A stretch of 37,855 nucleotides of DNA from Treponema sp. (GCA_024691105.1 JAILNY010000074.1:1-37855); one strand, 5' to 3'. Positions 17,091-26,240 are shown, numbered from the stretch's first letter. Translations and numbers: made by a program. Notes: generated by a model from the sequence alone, not told the origin.

Positions 17091-18563
17091 TTAAATTCCT
17101 TCCTGTTCCTGCTTGAGAGCATCCAGTCGGGAGAGCCGATTTTTATCTAATGTAATTGTAAGGTTTTTTTCCTGTGTTGGCAAGACCAGGCCTTTAGGTC
17201 CGTTTTTTGCACGGCGAAGATGCTTAACTTGTGTGTAGTACAAATCGGCCTTACCGTTTTTTCTTGCCTTTGAATAATAGACTGCAAGGTTTCCTGCGTC
17301 AAGCATTATATCAAGCGGAATTGTTTTTCCTGCGCGATATTTTACAAAGACATAGCCGCCTGGGCAGTCTCTTGTATGAAACCACATATCACTTCCGCGC
17401 ACATGATGGCGTAAAAGTTCGTCGTTTTCGTTTGCATCACGTCCGACAAGAATGTACCAGCCGTCAACCGTAAAATCAAGTCCTGGATGAGTTTTCTTTT
17501 CCTGCTGCTTTGGCTTTGTGTCACGGCGGAGCATCTGTTCGATACGGACAGGATTGCGCTCGTTTTTGATTGCCTGGTATTCTTTTTCAAGGCGCTCGAT
17601 TTTATCGCGGGTAAGCTTGATGTCCTGTTCAAGCTGGGTTAGGCCGGACTGTTCTTTTTTATAAGTCTCGTAATAGACTGCGGCGTTTTCGTGTGCGGAT
17701 TTTTTTTGATCTATTTTAATCTGTACTGTACGGCCGGTCTCGTAATCGATGCATTCAAGATAATTTGAGCCCGGTACTATTGATGCGGCGTTTGAAAGAA
17801 TTAAATCGCCCTGATGTTTTTTCTGTTCTGCAAGAGAAAATGATTTTTGTTTTTCTTCAAGCTTTAAAAGCGCGGCGTTAAGACGAGAGGAATGCTCGTT
17901 GTACCATTTTTCGGCTTTTTCAAGTAGAGCCTCGCGGCTTAAGGTGTCCGCATGTTCGCTGTAAAATAAGTCAACCTTTTCGTTAAAAGAAAGCTGGTCA
18001 AAAGAAGGGCGGCTTGATGCGGTCGAGCTTTCGTATTCTTCGCGGAGTTCTTCAAAGTCGCGGATTTTAAATTGACTTGCACGTTCAAGGTTTTGAGCGC
18101 TTAAGTCCGGCTCTTCGTAGCGGCCGCCTGTAATTTCGTCTTTACCAGGACGGCGGAACATTGAGTCTAATACAGTTCCATCTTTGCTGCATAAAATAAT
18201 ATTTCCGGCATTTGACCAGAGCCTTATATACATTAAAAATGAATCTTCGCCGTGCGTAAGTTCCATTTTAATTACACGTTCAAATCCAAGCTGCCTGCAC
18301 GAAATTATTTTTGAGCCTTTGATTCTTGATTTTAAAAATTCCATAAAGCGCAGAGGCTTATCGTTTTTTGTAATTTTTCGTCGCGTTTCATTTATGCGAC
18401 AGCTTTTTTGTGCTGTGCAGATCAAGACAGTTTTTGCAGTTGAGTTTTTGTAAGTGTAAAGGGCCAGAGTGTCGTAGCCGGGCTGAATTATATCCTGAAT
18501 GAATGAGCCTTCAAGATTTAATTCATCCAGAATGACATTTATTTCGTTACAGTTTAGCGACAT
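17091..18563 (-). CDS. RqcH/NFACT-family ribosome quality-control protein
   Basis: This 490-aa protein has an NFACT-N fold at the N-terminus, a long helical coiled-coil middle (about 195-345) and an NFACT-R domain at about 355-470 (FTVDGWYILVGRDANEND, then RGSDMWFHTRDCPGG). In bacterial RqcH, this architecture binds stalled 50S subunits carrying peptidyl-tRNA and directs C-terminal alanine tailing; older annotations call it fibronectin-binding protein A. The Asp-Arg dyad needed in B. subtilis RqcH (97-98) appears as Glu95-Arg96 in LGFERV. It is shorter than the roughly 570-aa Firmicute form. Its start overlaps the 3' end of the preceding sensor gene by 17 bp, so the two are co-translated. Family certain; tailing activity unproven. 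Confidence 0.88.
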   Translation of the reverse strand: MSLNCNEINVILDELNLEGSFIQDIIQPGYDTLALYTYKNSTAKTVLICTAQKSCRINETRRKITKNDKPLRFMEFLKSRIKGSKIISCRQLGFERVIKMELTHGEDSFLMYIRLWSNAGNIILCSKDGTVLDSMFRRPGKDEITGGRYEEPDLSAQNLERASQFKIRDFEELREEYESSTASSRPSFDQLSFNEKVDLFYSEHADTLSREALLEKAEKWYNEHSSRLNAALLKLEEKQKSFSLAEQKKHQGDLILSNAASIVPGSNYLECIDYETGRTVQIKIDQKKSAHENAAVYYETYKKEQSGLTQLEQDIKLTRDKIERLEKEYQAIKNERNPVRIEQMLRRDTKPKQQEKKTHPGLDFTVDGWYILVGRDANENDELLRHHVRGSDMWFHTRDCPGGYVFVKYRAGKTIPLDIMLDAGNLAVYYSKARKNGKADLYYTQVKHLRRAKNGPKGLVLPTQEKNLTITLDKNRLSRLDALKQEQEGI

Positions 18564-19881
18564 GAGACTGCTCTTCGTTTAACAGTTTTGTAAGCTCCAG
18601 AGTTTTGTGCGTCTGATTGAATAGTCTTTGAGCAAGCATCTTTGACAAAAAGATTCCGTAGTGAGGATTTTTTCTGATCATGTCAAGAAAGTCAATTTTA
18701 GGAATTTTAATCAGTCGGCAGTTTCCGCTTGCAAGAACGGTTGCACTTCGTCTGTCGTTTAAGAGAAATGACATATCTCCGATGAACATATCGTTTGGTG
18801 TAAGAACAGACACAAGCTTGCGGCCTGCGTAAACGGCATACTTTCCGGATACGATAAAGTAAAGATCGTTTGTCTGTTCGTTTTCGCGGCAGATAACTTC
18901 GCGGTCTTTAAATGTAACTGTTTCAAAGGTGCGCATTACACCCGGAATGTTGTTAGAAGAGTTTCTTAAGCATTTAAACTTGAGTGTTACCTGGTTTCCT
19001 TTTTCATTGTAAGAAAGTTTTCCGAGCAGTTCACTTGAAAGAGCAATGCCACGACCATGAAGTGCCTGCATTTCATCTTCTTCTGCCTGTTCTACTTTTT
19101 TCTGTGTAAACTTGCGCCAGTCAAAGCCGTCTCCGTCATCTGCAATTGTTATTGAACAGACTGCGTCTGCAAGAGAGTAGGTGACTGTAATTTTTCGGTT
19201 TGCGTATTTAGGGTCGCGACGGCGCTGCTGAATGAGAGATACGATGTCGCCATGTTCCATCATCCAGTCGGTTTTTTCCTGATAAGAAATTTCTAAGTTT
19301 CCGTGTTCAAGTGCATTATTTAAAAGCTCTGACAGAGTCATCTGTAAATTGAATCTGTCCTGTGTTGAAATACGGTTTGTATTGTAAAGATAACTTACGA
19401 GAAAGCTTGAATAAAAGTGAATGTCGAGTAAGTCGTTGTCAAAAGTAAAAGAAACAGATTCTTCGTTTCCGATGTCGTTCTGTAAACCGCGGTGAAAGAT
19501 GAACTGCTGGTTTGCAAGTACGATTTTTAAAAGACGTGCAAAGTTCTGTTTAAACTCCTGAAGGGTAAGTGTACAGAGAATATTTGAGTCTTTTAAATCT
19601 TCGAGTGTCTGCTTTTTGCCTTTGGATTCACAGACTGCAATGATACCGCCGTAGTGGAGCCACGGATCAGCATTTATGGTTGATAGAATTGTGTCGCAGT
19701 CAGTATCTTTTGATGTGTAATCAAGGATTTTCAATTCCGGAAGTTCATAGTTAACGTAGTTAATAACCTTGTCAGTTTCCCAGAGATATTCACCATTAAA
19801 GTATCTTGAAAACTTTTGAATTTCTGCTTTTACTGTGTTAATTACTTCCGGATTGGAAGATATTGCTAATATTTTTTTCAT
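18547..19881 (-). CDS. receiver-like/HATPase/cyclic-nucleotide-binding fusion protein
   Basis: Three modules are visible in 444 residues. Residues 1-125 look like a degenerate response-regulator receiver (KKILAISSNPEV start, LKILDY as the phosphoacceptor strand). Residues 140-305 form a GHKL ATPase of anti-sigma/serine-kinase type, with N-box SELLNNALEHGN (184-195), DDGDGFDW (248-255) and HGRGIALSSEL (275-285). Residues 315-430 form a cNMP-binding/Crp-like beta-roll (REVICRENEQTNDLYFIVSGKY, then GDMSFLLNDRRSATV), without a DNA-binding helix-turn-helix. The phosphate-binding cassette is plausible (DMSFLLNDRRSATV against the canonical E...RSA). No histidine-phosphotransfer domain is seen, so it may phosphorylate or sequester a partner in response to a nucleotide. 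It heads a minus-strand operon and has a good SD (GGTGGAG). Confidence 0.82.
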   Translation of the reverse strand: MKKILAISSNPEVINTVKAEIQKFSRYFNGEYLWETDKVINYVNYELPELKILDYTSKDTDCDTILSTINADPWLHYGGIIAVCESKGKKQTLEDLKDSNILCTLTLQEFKQNFARLLKIVLANQQFIFHRGLQNDIGNEESVSFTFDNDLLDIHFYSSFLVSYLYNTNRISTQDRFNLQMTLSELLNNALEHGNLEISYQEKTDWMMEHGDIVSLIQQRRRDPKYANRKITVTYSLADAVCSITIADDGDGFDWRKFTQKKVEQAEEDEMQALHGRGIALSSELLGKLSYNEKGNQVTLKFKCLRNSSNNIPGVMRTFETVTFKDREVICRENEQTNDLYFIVSGKYAVYAGRKLVSVLTPNDMFIGDMSFLLNDRRSATVLASGNCRLIKIPKIDFLDMIRKNPHYGIFLSKMLAQRLFNQTHKTLELTKLLNEEQSHVAKL

Positions 19882-19889
19882 AACTCCAC

Positions 19890-19936
19890 CAACGACTAAT
19901 AATATCTATTGTATCATATTTTAGTCGTTGTTGGAA
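19890..19936 (-). promoter_or_regulatory. promoter with flanking inverted repeat (candidate operator)
   Basis: CAACGACTAA (19890-19899) and TTAGTCGTTG (19921-19930) form a perfect 10-bp inverted repeat with a 21-bp gap. The gap holds a minus-strand TACAAT (19913-19908). TTCCAA (19936-19931), 17 bp upstream, is a weak -35. One arm lies in the spacer and one just after the start site, as for a repressor operator. Confidence 0.45.
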
Positions 19937-19957
19937 GTTCTGCAAATTGCTTTGCCG

Positions 19958-22900
19958 TTAGTCATGCTTTACGGAACGGACAACGCGTATACCGCTGTAT
20001 CGAGCGTCGTCATCAAAGCTAAAGCCTTCGCTGTTATAAATTGTCCTCTCGTAACGGAATGAGCCGCCCATAATTTCAATATTACGATAGTATTTTATAT
20101 ATTCATTTACATAATGTGAAATCTCGGATGCATTGCCGGACATATCATAAAGCCCCAGCTTATTCGGATCCTTTGTTTTTATATCCTGCGGTTTGCTTTT
20201 ATCAAATACTGCAACTTTTTCTGGATCATCACTTCCGCTATATTTAAGCTTGTATTTTGGATTTGCTTCCATTGCGGCAAAAAGCCACTCTGTATGCAGA
20301 GGAAGTCTAAAGCCGTCAGAGTCTTCGTTTATGGTTGCTTCTTCTATGTTGTAAAATGGTTTGTAGCCGTACATAAGACTAAGCTCATTACAAAAATACA
20401 TGGCAGTTTTTAATGACACATTTGTTATCGGTGCATTTGGAGAACTGTTGTAAAATTTTGAATTGTAATTATTTGAATCAGCTTCTTTTATCCATGGATT
20501 ATAATGCATTACTCTGATAAACATTTCGTTAGTAATTTCTGAATCTGCAATTTCAAAATCAGAAATTTTAATAATATATTCATCGCCTTTTCTTTCTTCT
20601 CCGTCGTCATAACGCTTTCTGTATTCCCTTGCTTTTACAGGAATCATTTTAAGATTCTGGTCAAAGAATCCTTTTTGAGCGGCAAGCATTTCAAGATGTT
20701 CTTTATTGTGTTCTTCAATAAGTTTTTTCATCTCGTCATGATTTACTGTTCTTACAAGTCTTAATGAATTTCTTGTATAAGGGGAATGAGATTCTCTTGC
20801 AGAAAGTTTAACATCAGATGCATCTGTATGATGAAACCCACTTCCTTTAACTATATGGTCCGGAGCATAAATCTGTCCGAGAGGCATTGTTGTACTGTAA
20901 TATGGCATTGAGTCATAGGCGCTTGTCATATAGCTTGTGTGTTTATCATAAAAGTCATCATGACTAAAATACTGAAAGTCATTGCACCATTCCTGACAAT
21001 AGCCTGCAAGGTTATATATTCCCAGGGAATTTGGCTTTCCGGCGTCGACATTGAAAGGATGAGCATCTTTGATTGGACTATAGTACGACTCCCAGTCATC
21101 TTTGTTATATTCAAAAAAGTTTGTGTTTCCATAATAAATTACAGAATCAATATATACGCCGTATTTTAGAGATTTGTCAGTTGTTCCAGAGCGGGCAGCG
21201 TGTTCCCATTCTGCTTCTGTCGGCATTCTGAATCCGTTTGCAGTATAATCAATTGAGACTCCATTCTCCTTAAATGTATAAACCTTTTGTAATTTATATA
21301 ATTCACTTAATGCATTGCAGACAGCAGCTGCATCATACCATGACAGTTCAATGTTTTGCCATGCATCTTCGTGTTTGCCCGAACCAGTGTAGTCATCTTC
21401 GTTAAAATAATCTCTTCCTGTTATTGCATAGAATAATTGTTTTGGCATAGGATACTCTGCCATTAAAAATGAACCAATCGTTACTTCTTTAAATTCATTA
21501 TTTTCTGTATCAAGAGATTGAAGAGCTTTTCCGCCTTTTACATTTTTCATAATATCATTTACAGATCGTCCGAAACATTCTTCAAGCTTTGCAAGTTTTT
21601 TTATGCGATCTTTTTCTGTATATTTTTCAATTTCTTTATCTATCTCTGATATCTGTTTTGGATCTTGTGGAATATTTTTGCAAAACATGAAATAGGAATA
21701 TTCAACTTCATTGTATAGATATTTGAACTCATTGTTTTTAGATTCATATTCAACATATTTATATTTATCTGCAATAAGACCGTTTTCTAAATTATAATTA
21801 ATGTCTTGATTTTCTTTGATGAATATATTTGACATCTCATTAAGACAAAACTTTTCATCTTCAGTAACAAATCTAAAACCATCTGCATTTTTATCTGTTG
21901 AAATTTTTATATTTTTTACAGCGTTTTCATTAATGTCTTTATAGTCGTTGTCGCTATAGCAAAAGTCAATATTTTTTTCTATAAGAAGTTCTTCATCTGC
22001 AATAATATATTCTCCGTTTTCATCTTTAATCTGAATTATATAATACGGCTTGTAGCCAAGCATCGTACTTATTTTATTAAGATAGAGAATTGCATTATAT
22101 CTTCTTAACTCTTCGTTATCGTCAAAGCGCGTCATACACTCACCGGCATATTTATCTGAGACAAGAAATACATCTTTTTGTGACAGAGGAAGCTTTGAAG
22201 TATAAATGCCGTCTATTTTTATTTCTTTTCCGTAGTAGTTATGATAAGTTGCCGGTTCTACCTTTACAAGGCGCGAATAAACTGCCTGTTTAATAAATTC
22301 CAGCTGGTTCTTTTTGGCAACTTCAATTGCTTCTTGTGTACGTTTTTTTGAGTCATCTGATTTTATTGTCCGGCAAATTCTAAAGCCAAATTTTACGTCA
22401 TCATAATACAAGTTTAAAGATGTTCTTATTTCAACGTGCTGTGTTTCTTTATAGCTTCCACCCTTTAAAATTGCATATTTACAGTGAGTCGGGTCGCGTC
22501 TTTCTGGTCCTGTGTAATTTACTGTAAAGCATTCAGGAAAAACAGCATAATAATCCCATACAAGTTCATCAATGTTTCCTGACATATCATAAAAACCAAG
22601 TGAGTTTGGAAGCTTTGTTTTTACAGCCTGCGGACTTGTATAATTTGCATCCTCGCCATATATATCGAATACAGCAACGGCAAGCGGATTATCTGAGCCT
22701 GAATACTTAAAGCTTTCTTGATTAGATCCACCACGGGCTGCGTACATCCACTCTGCTTCTGTTGGCAGTCGGTAACCGTCTGCATCAAAATCGCATTTTA
22801 ATTTTTCCATAAATAAATAGAACTCTTCGCTTTCCTTTGTCCAGAATAAATCCAGCTGGTCAAGAAGAGGTTTTCCGTCAACTGTGTAACATGGAGTCAG

Positions 22901-23326
22901 ATTTTCTTTAATACTTAATTTGTTACAAAAGATAATTGCATCGGTGAATCGTCCAATTTCAACAGGTCTGTATTTATCCGCATGAATCGAAGGATTTGAA
23001 TCCATAATCTCTTCGTATTTTTCCTGAGTGATTTCTGATGAGCTCATCATAAAATCGCTTACGTATGTTTTGTGCGGTCTAATGCTGTCATATGAAATAT
23101 TAAAAGTATCAATCTGTTTATCTGTTCCAAGGGTAAACCATCCGCCCTTAACTGTAATCATGTTAAAAAGTTCAGGCGCTTCCTTTTTAATTTCTTTTTT
23201 TAATTCAGCCGGAGTTGAATTTCCTTCTTTATTATCTTTTGATTCAGCTCCATTTTTTTTGCAGGATGAAACTGAAAGAATAAGAAGAATTGCTGCGATT
23301 GAATAAAGTGTTTTAATGTTTTTCAT
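19958..23326 (-). CDS. lipoprotein with four SUMF1/FGE-type modules
   Basis: Residues 1-22 are a lipoprotein signal (LLILSVSSC, Cys22), with SD AAAGGAA upstream. The 1122-aa body holds four formylglycine-generating-enzyme-like modules. Module 1 (about 55-320) has GGWFTLG, GYRLPTEAEWMYAARGG, NSLGFYDMSGN and LKGGSY, ending in FGFRICRT. Module 2 (about 350-560) is decayed, with only GFRFVTEDE. Module 3 (about 590-862) has GFRMPTEAEWEHAARSG and NSLGIYNLAG, ending in LRLVRT. Module 4 (about 885-1122) has GFRLPLHTEW, NKLGLYDMSGN and IMGGSF, ending in GIRVVRSV. Charged helical linkers join them. No Cys pair sits at the copper site of catalytic FGE, so these are more likely binding or scaffold modules, as in the T. 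denticola surface protein TvpA. The gene lies 22 bp after its paralogue. Confidence 0.85.
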   Translation of the reverse strand: MKNIKTLYSIAAILLILSVSSCKKNGAESKDNKEGNSTPAELKKEIKKEAPELFNMITVKGGWFTLGTDKQIDTFNISYDSIRPHKTYVSDFMMSSSEITQEKYEEIMDSNPSIHADKYRPVEIGRFTDAIIFCNKLSIKENLTPCYTVDGKPLLDQLDLFWTKESEEFYLFMEKLKCDFDADGYRLPTEAEWMYAARGGSNQESFKYSGSDNPLAVAVFDIYGEDANYTSPQAVKTKLPNSLGFYDMSGNIDELVWDYYAVFPECFTVNYTGPERRDPTHCKYAILKGGSYKETQHVEIRTSLNLYYDDVKFGFRICRTIKSDDSKKRTQEAIEVAKKNQLEFIKQAVYSRLVKVEPATYHNYYGKEIKIDGIYTSKLPLSQKDVFLVSDKYAGECMTRFDDNEELRRYNAILYLNKISTMLGYKPYYIIQIKDENGEYIIADEELLIEKNIDFCYSDNDYKDINENAVKNIKISTDKNADGFRFVTEDEKFCLNEMSNIFIKENQDINYNLENGLIADKYKYVEYESKNNEFKYLYNEVEYSYFMFCKNIPQDPKQISEIDKEIEKYTEKDRIKKLAKLEECFGRSVNDIMKNVKGGKALQSLDTENNEFKEVTIGSFLMAEYPMPKQLFYAITGRDYFNEDDYTGSGKHEDAWQNIELSWYDAAAVCNALSELYKLQKVYTFKENGVSIDYTANGFRMPTEAEWEHAARSGTTDKSLKYGVYIDSVIYYGNTNFFEYNKDDWESYYSPIKDAHPFNVDAGKPNSLGIYNLAGYCQEWCNDFQYFSHDDFYDKHTSYMTSAYDSMPYYSTTMPLGQIYAPDHIVKGSGFHHTDASDVKLSARESHSPYTRNSLRLVRTVNHDEMKKLIEEHNKEHLEMLAAQKGFFDQNLKMIPVKAREYRKRYDDGEERKGDEYIIKISDFEIADSEITNEMFIRVMHYNPWIKEADSNNYNSKFYNSSPNAPITNVSLKTAMYFCNELSLMYGYKPFYNIEEATINEDSDGFRLPLHTEWLFAAMEANPKYKLKYSGSDDPEKVAVFDKSKPQDIKTKDPNKLGLYDMSGNASEISHYVNEYIKYYRNIEIMGGSFRYERTIYNSEGFSFDDDARYSGIRVVRSVKHD

Positions 23327-23348
23327 AAAATGGTTCCTTTGTTTATAT

Positions 23349-26222
23349 TTACTGATATCTGATTACTCTGAAAGTATGTGTAGATGTAATAGAATGTGTA
23401 TTGCGTTTAGGGTATTTATATGTGGATGAAGAATAATATCCACTTGAGGTGTATTCTTCTTCATCTTTTCCACAGTGTGCTCTTACGACTCTTGTTTCAT
23501 AAGTTCCGTATTGTTTATTGTTTGCATAGTCGACGTCATAAGCATTGTATCCGCCTTTTTCAAATTCAAAAGAATAAACAGGCCCTTTGTCGTAGCACCA
23601 TTCATCACTGGTTGTATTCATAAGATAAAGAACATTTTCCTGCCATTCACTTTCTGAAATCTGCTCAGGATTATGTATTAATTTAAAATCATCTTTATTT
23701 GTGACAGAACTTCCGGCATAGTCCCATTCAATTTCTGAACAAAGCTGATAACCGTCCGCTTTTGCATCATACGTGATTGTATAACCAAAATCCGGATTTT
23801 TAGGAATATAGTTTTCTGTTCTAAGTAAATGGTTGTCTTCTATTCTTTGGATGTCAGTATTATCCAAAATATATTTGTCGTTAATTTTATAACATGGAGT
23901 CAGGTTTGCGATAATACTTAATTTATTACAGATAATCAGAGTTTCAATAAATTTTTCTTCAGCAAAATCGCCGTTTTTGGATGAACTTTCCATTTCGTAA
24001 AGAAGATCCTGTGCAAGTTGTTTATTAAATTTTGACTGCTGAATATAAAAAGGTTTTATAGTCCCTTTTTTTGTTACCTGCTTTTTAGCCTCTGCATCGT
24101 AATAGGTCATTGAATGTTCTTTGCCGGTAAATGCCATCATTTTTAAATATGTATCCATTTGTGATGCAAGAAGCTTTTTTTCTTCTTTATTCTTTTTAAG
24201 AAGTTCTTTCATTTTAGAGGTGTCTTTTGTGCGGCACAAGAAAATATATTCTGAATTGCGATAAGATACATCGAGTGAATAACCGTTTTCCACTGTTGTG
24301 TGATACAAATCAAAATCCTGAAAATAATCGATTCCGTGTGGAAAAGACGTCTCCCAGATAAGAATCTGTTTTGAAATGAAATAATCATTACACAAAGGAG
24401 AAAACTTTTTACCTTCGAGCATTATTACATTCATACATTCTGCAAGTGTCGGTAATCTGTATCCGTTCTTTGTATAATCACATTCCCAGTGTTCATCTTT
24501 TTTTATGTAACATTCTTCGAGGTCTAATAATCTACTTAAGTGATTAAGTGCGTCTACTGCATCATCATAGAAAATTGTTGTAGCCTCATCTTTTACAGAG
24601 TTTTCAGATGCTAAAAATTTTCCTGTAATAGTCTTATAAAGATAATTAGAAAGACATTTTTCTGACAGCTCATAATCTGCAATTTCTGCATCTGGGCATT
24701 TAAACTGTGAAGTTGAATACGACTTAAGTCCGCCTTCGTAAAAGTTCATTGTAACAAGTGAATTAAATAATTCTTTGACTGTTTTTTTTCTGGTTTCTTC
24801 CTGTCTCTTTTCGTATTCTTCAAACTGTTTTGTATCTGCACTCTGGAAGAGGCGAAGACAGAATAGCGGTGTCTCAATTTCTTTTACAGTACGTCTGTCA
24901 AGTTTGTCAATTTTATTTGCAATTGGAGTGCGGCCTTTTCCGGCGTAACGATAGATAACTTTTTGTCTTTGATTATTATTATTTACAGGATTATACATGT
25001 CGATTGTATAAAGCTGTTCGGTAAAACTATCGTCTGTCCAGTTCCAGTGAGTTTCATCAAAGTTTATTTCTTCGTTTGAATTATTTTGTGCTTCAAAAGA
25101 AATATATTCTGCTTTTGTCGGAAGTCTGTAGCCGTTAGCCTTTGGATTGCATTCGTAAACAAAAATAGACTCTGATTTATCCCACCAGCTTAGTTCAATT
25201 TTTTTTGTTTCAACATAGCACGGAGTAAGTCCGCACAATTGACTTAAGCGGTTACAAAATTCTATTGCCTTTGTATATTCAAGATCTGTTTTAGGTAAAC
25301 TCTCGTCAATTTCTCCTTCTTTTGTAAGCCCGTCGTAAAGTTTTCCTTCCATGACAAAGTTGTAAAGCTCAGTTGAAATTTCTGTCTTTGCGGCATTAAC
25401 AGAAGAAACAAAAATATTAATTTCATTTCTTGATCTGTCAGCATTTTCACCGGCAGTCTTATAAGAATATTCATTGCATTTAACAAATTCGATTTTAGAA
25501 AATAATTTTTCAAGATTTGTCTTAAACCATTTTTCATTTTCTTTTTCAACATCTTTTTGCAAAAGAAGATTAAGCTTTGATTTATCAATAGAAGCAGAAC
25601 AACAGATTCTAAAACTTGTTTTTTCTGGTGTTTGAAGATTTGAAGAATTAAAAATGTATTCCAGTGCGTTTTCCTTAAACTCAAAAAGGCCAAGATTGTC
25701 AGGCTTTGTATGAGCGACTTTATGAATTCTTATATCGTTCTGATTATTATTGTCGTCATCGTAAAAATTATTTCTCTTTTTAGAAGCAACCCGTGGTTTT
25801 TCTGCATCAGATTTTTTTGAAATTAAAATTGATTCATCCGGAGTAAGAAGTCTAAAGCCTTGAGAGCCCTCAATCTGTTCAATAGAAGTGCGTCCTGAGT
25901 TTTCTGTAATTTTATAAGTCTCTTTAAATCCATAAGTCTTATTCAGCTTATTGCAAAAGCGGCACGCATCTTCGTAAGAAATATTTGTAACAGGAAGATC
26001 AGCATCTTTTTCTAAAGATGGATTTGCTCCCGTTATCTGTTCATATTGCGACTGCGTAATTTCTGTTCTTGAAACATACAGATGAAGTTTTTTATTTTCT
26101 TCTTCATCGGTAATATCGATTTCTACAAATTGAACTGGATTTTTAATTTCTTTTTTTGAACATGAAAAGAAAAACAACGAAACAACAATGATAAAATAAA
26201 AAATGGCTCTACAATTTTTCAT
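23349..26222 (-). CDS. lipoprotein with four strongly diverged SUMF1/FGE-type modules
   Basis: The signal peptide IFYFIIVVSLFFFSC predicts lipidation at Cys21 of this 957-aa protein. Four SUMF1-like units can be traced by recurring signatures: 'E(I/L)...Q..Y..(I/V)', an 'FCN(K/R)L' helix, 'G(Y/F)(R/Q)L.(T/S).(A/D)E' and a closing 'F(R/C)(I/L).R'. Module 1 (about 30-215) has CRFCNKLNKTYGF, GFRLLTPDES and NLGLFEFKEN. Module 2 (about 235-465) has EFCNRLSQLCGLTPCY and GYRLPTKAEY. Module 3 (about 480-690) has GYRLPTLAEC. Module 4 (about 705-957) has IICNKLSIIANLTPCY and GYQLCSEIEWDYAG. All are less conserved than in the downstream paralogue. The start codon sits in a terminator-like hairpin after ilvB and only 6 nt past a TATAAT. 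Envelope location is supported; function unknown. Confidence 0.82.
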   Translation of the reverse strand: MKNCRAIFYFIIVVSLFFFSCSKKEIKNPVQFVEIDITDEEENKKLHLYVSRTEITQSQYEQITGANPSLEKDADLPVTNISYEDACRFCNKLNKTYGFKETYKITENSGRTSIEQIEGSQGFRLLTPDESILISKKSDAEKPRVASKKRNNFYDDDNNNQNDIRIHKVAHTKPDNLGLFEFKENALEYIFNSSNLQTPEKTSFRICCSASIDKSKLNLLLQKDVEKENEKWFKTNLEKLFSKIEFVKCNEYSYKTAGENADRSRNEINIFVSSVNAAKTEISTELYNFVMEGKLYDGLTKEGEIDESLPKTDLEYTKAIEFCNRLSQLCGLTPCYVETKKIELSWWDKSESIFVYECNPKANGYRLPTKAEYISFEAQNNSNEEINFDETHWNWTDDSFTEQLYTIDMYNPVNNNNQRQKVIYRYAGKGRTPIANKIDKLDRRTVKEIETPLFCLRLFQSADTKQFEEYEKRQEETRKKTVKELFNSLVTMNFYEGGLKSYSTSQFKCPDAEIADYELSEKCLSNYLYKTITGKFLASENSVKDEATTIFYDDAVDALNHLSRLLDLEECYIKKDEHWECDYTKNGYRLPTLAECMNVIMLEGKKFSPLCNDYFISKQILIWETSFPHGIDYFQDFDLYHTTVENGYSLDVSYRNSEYIFLCRTKDTSKMKELLKKNKEEKKLLASQMDTYLKMMAFTGKEHSMTYYDAEAKKQVTKKGTIKPFYIQQSKFNKQLAQDLLYEMESSSKNGDFAEEKFIETLIICNKLSIIANLTPCYKINDKYILDNTDIQRIEDNHLLRTENYIPKNPDFGYTITYDAKADGYQLCSEIEWDYAGSSVTNKDDFKLIHNPEQISESEWQENVLYLMNTTSDEWCYDKGPVYSFEFEKGGYNAYDVDYANNKQYGTYETRVVRAHCGKDEEEYTSSGYYSSSTYKYPKRNTHSITSTHTFRVIRYQ

Positions 26223-26234
26223 AGAGCCATTATA
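26191..26234 (-). terminator. terminator-like hairpin spanning the start codon of the SUMF1 lipoprotein gene
   Basis: On the minus strand AATGGCTCTA (26231-26222) pairs perfectly with TAGAGCCATT (26211-26202) around a 10-nt loop, followed by TTTTATTTTAT. It begins 9 nt after the ilvB stop codon and would end ilvB transcripts. The A of the next gene's ATG is the last base of the first arm. TATAAT (26234-26229) overlaps the first arm. Confidence 0.65.
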
Positions 26235-26240
26235 AAGGAT

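Noticed and set aside
19958..26222. Diversity-generating retroelement target, as for TvpA in T. denticola
   Set aside because: No reverse transcriptase, template repeat or adenine-mutagenised variable region is visible in the window.
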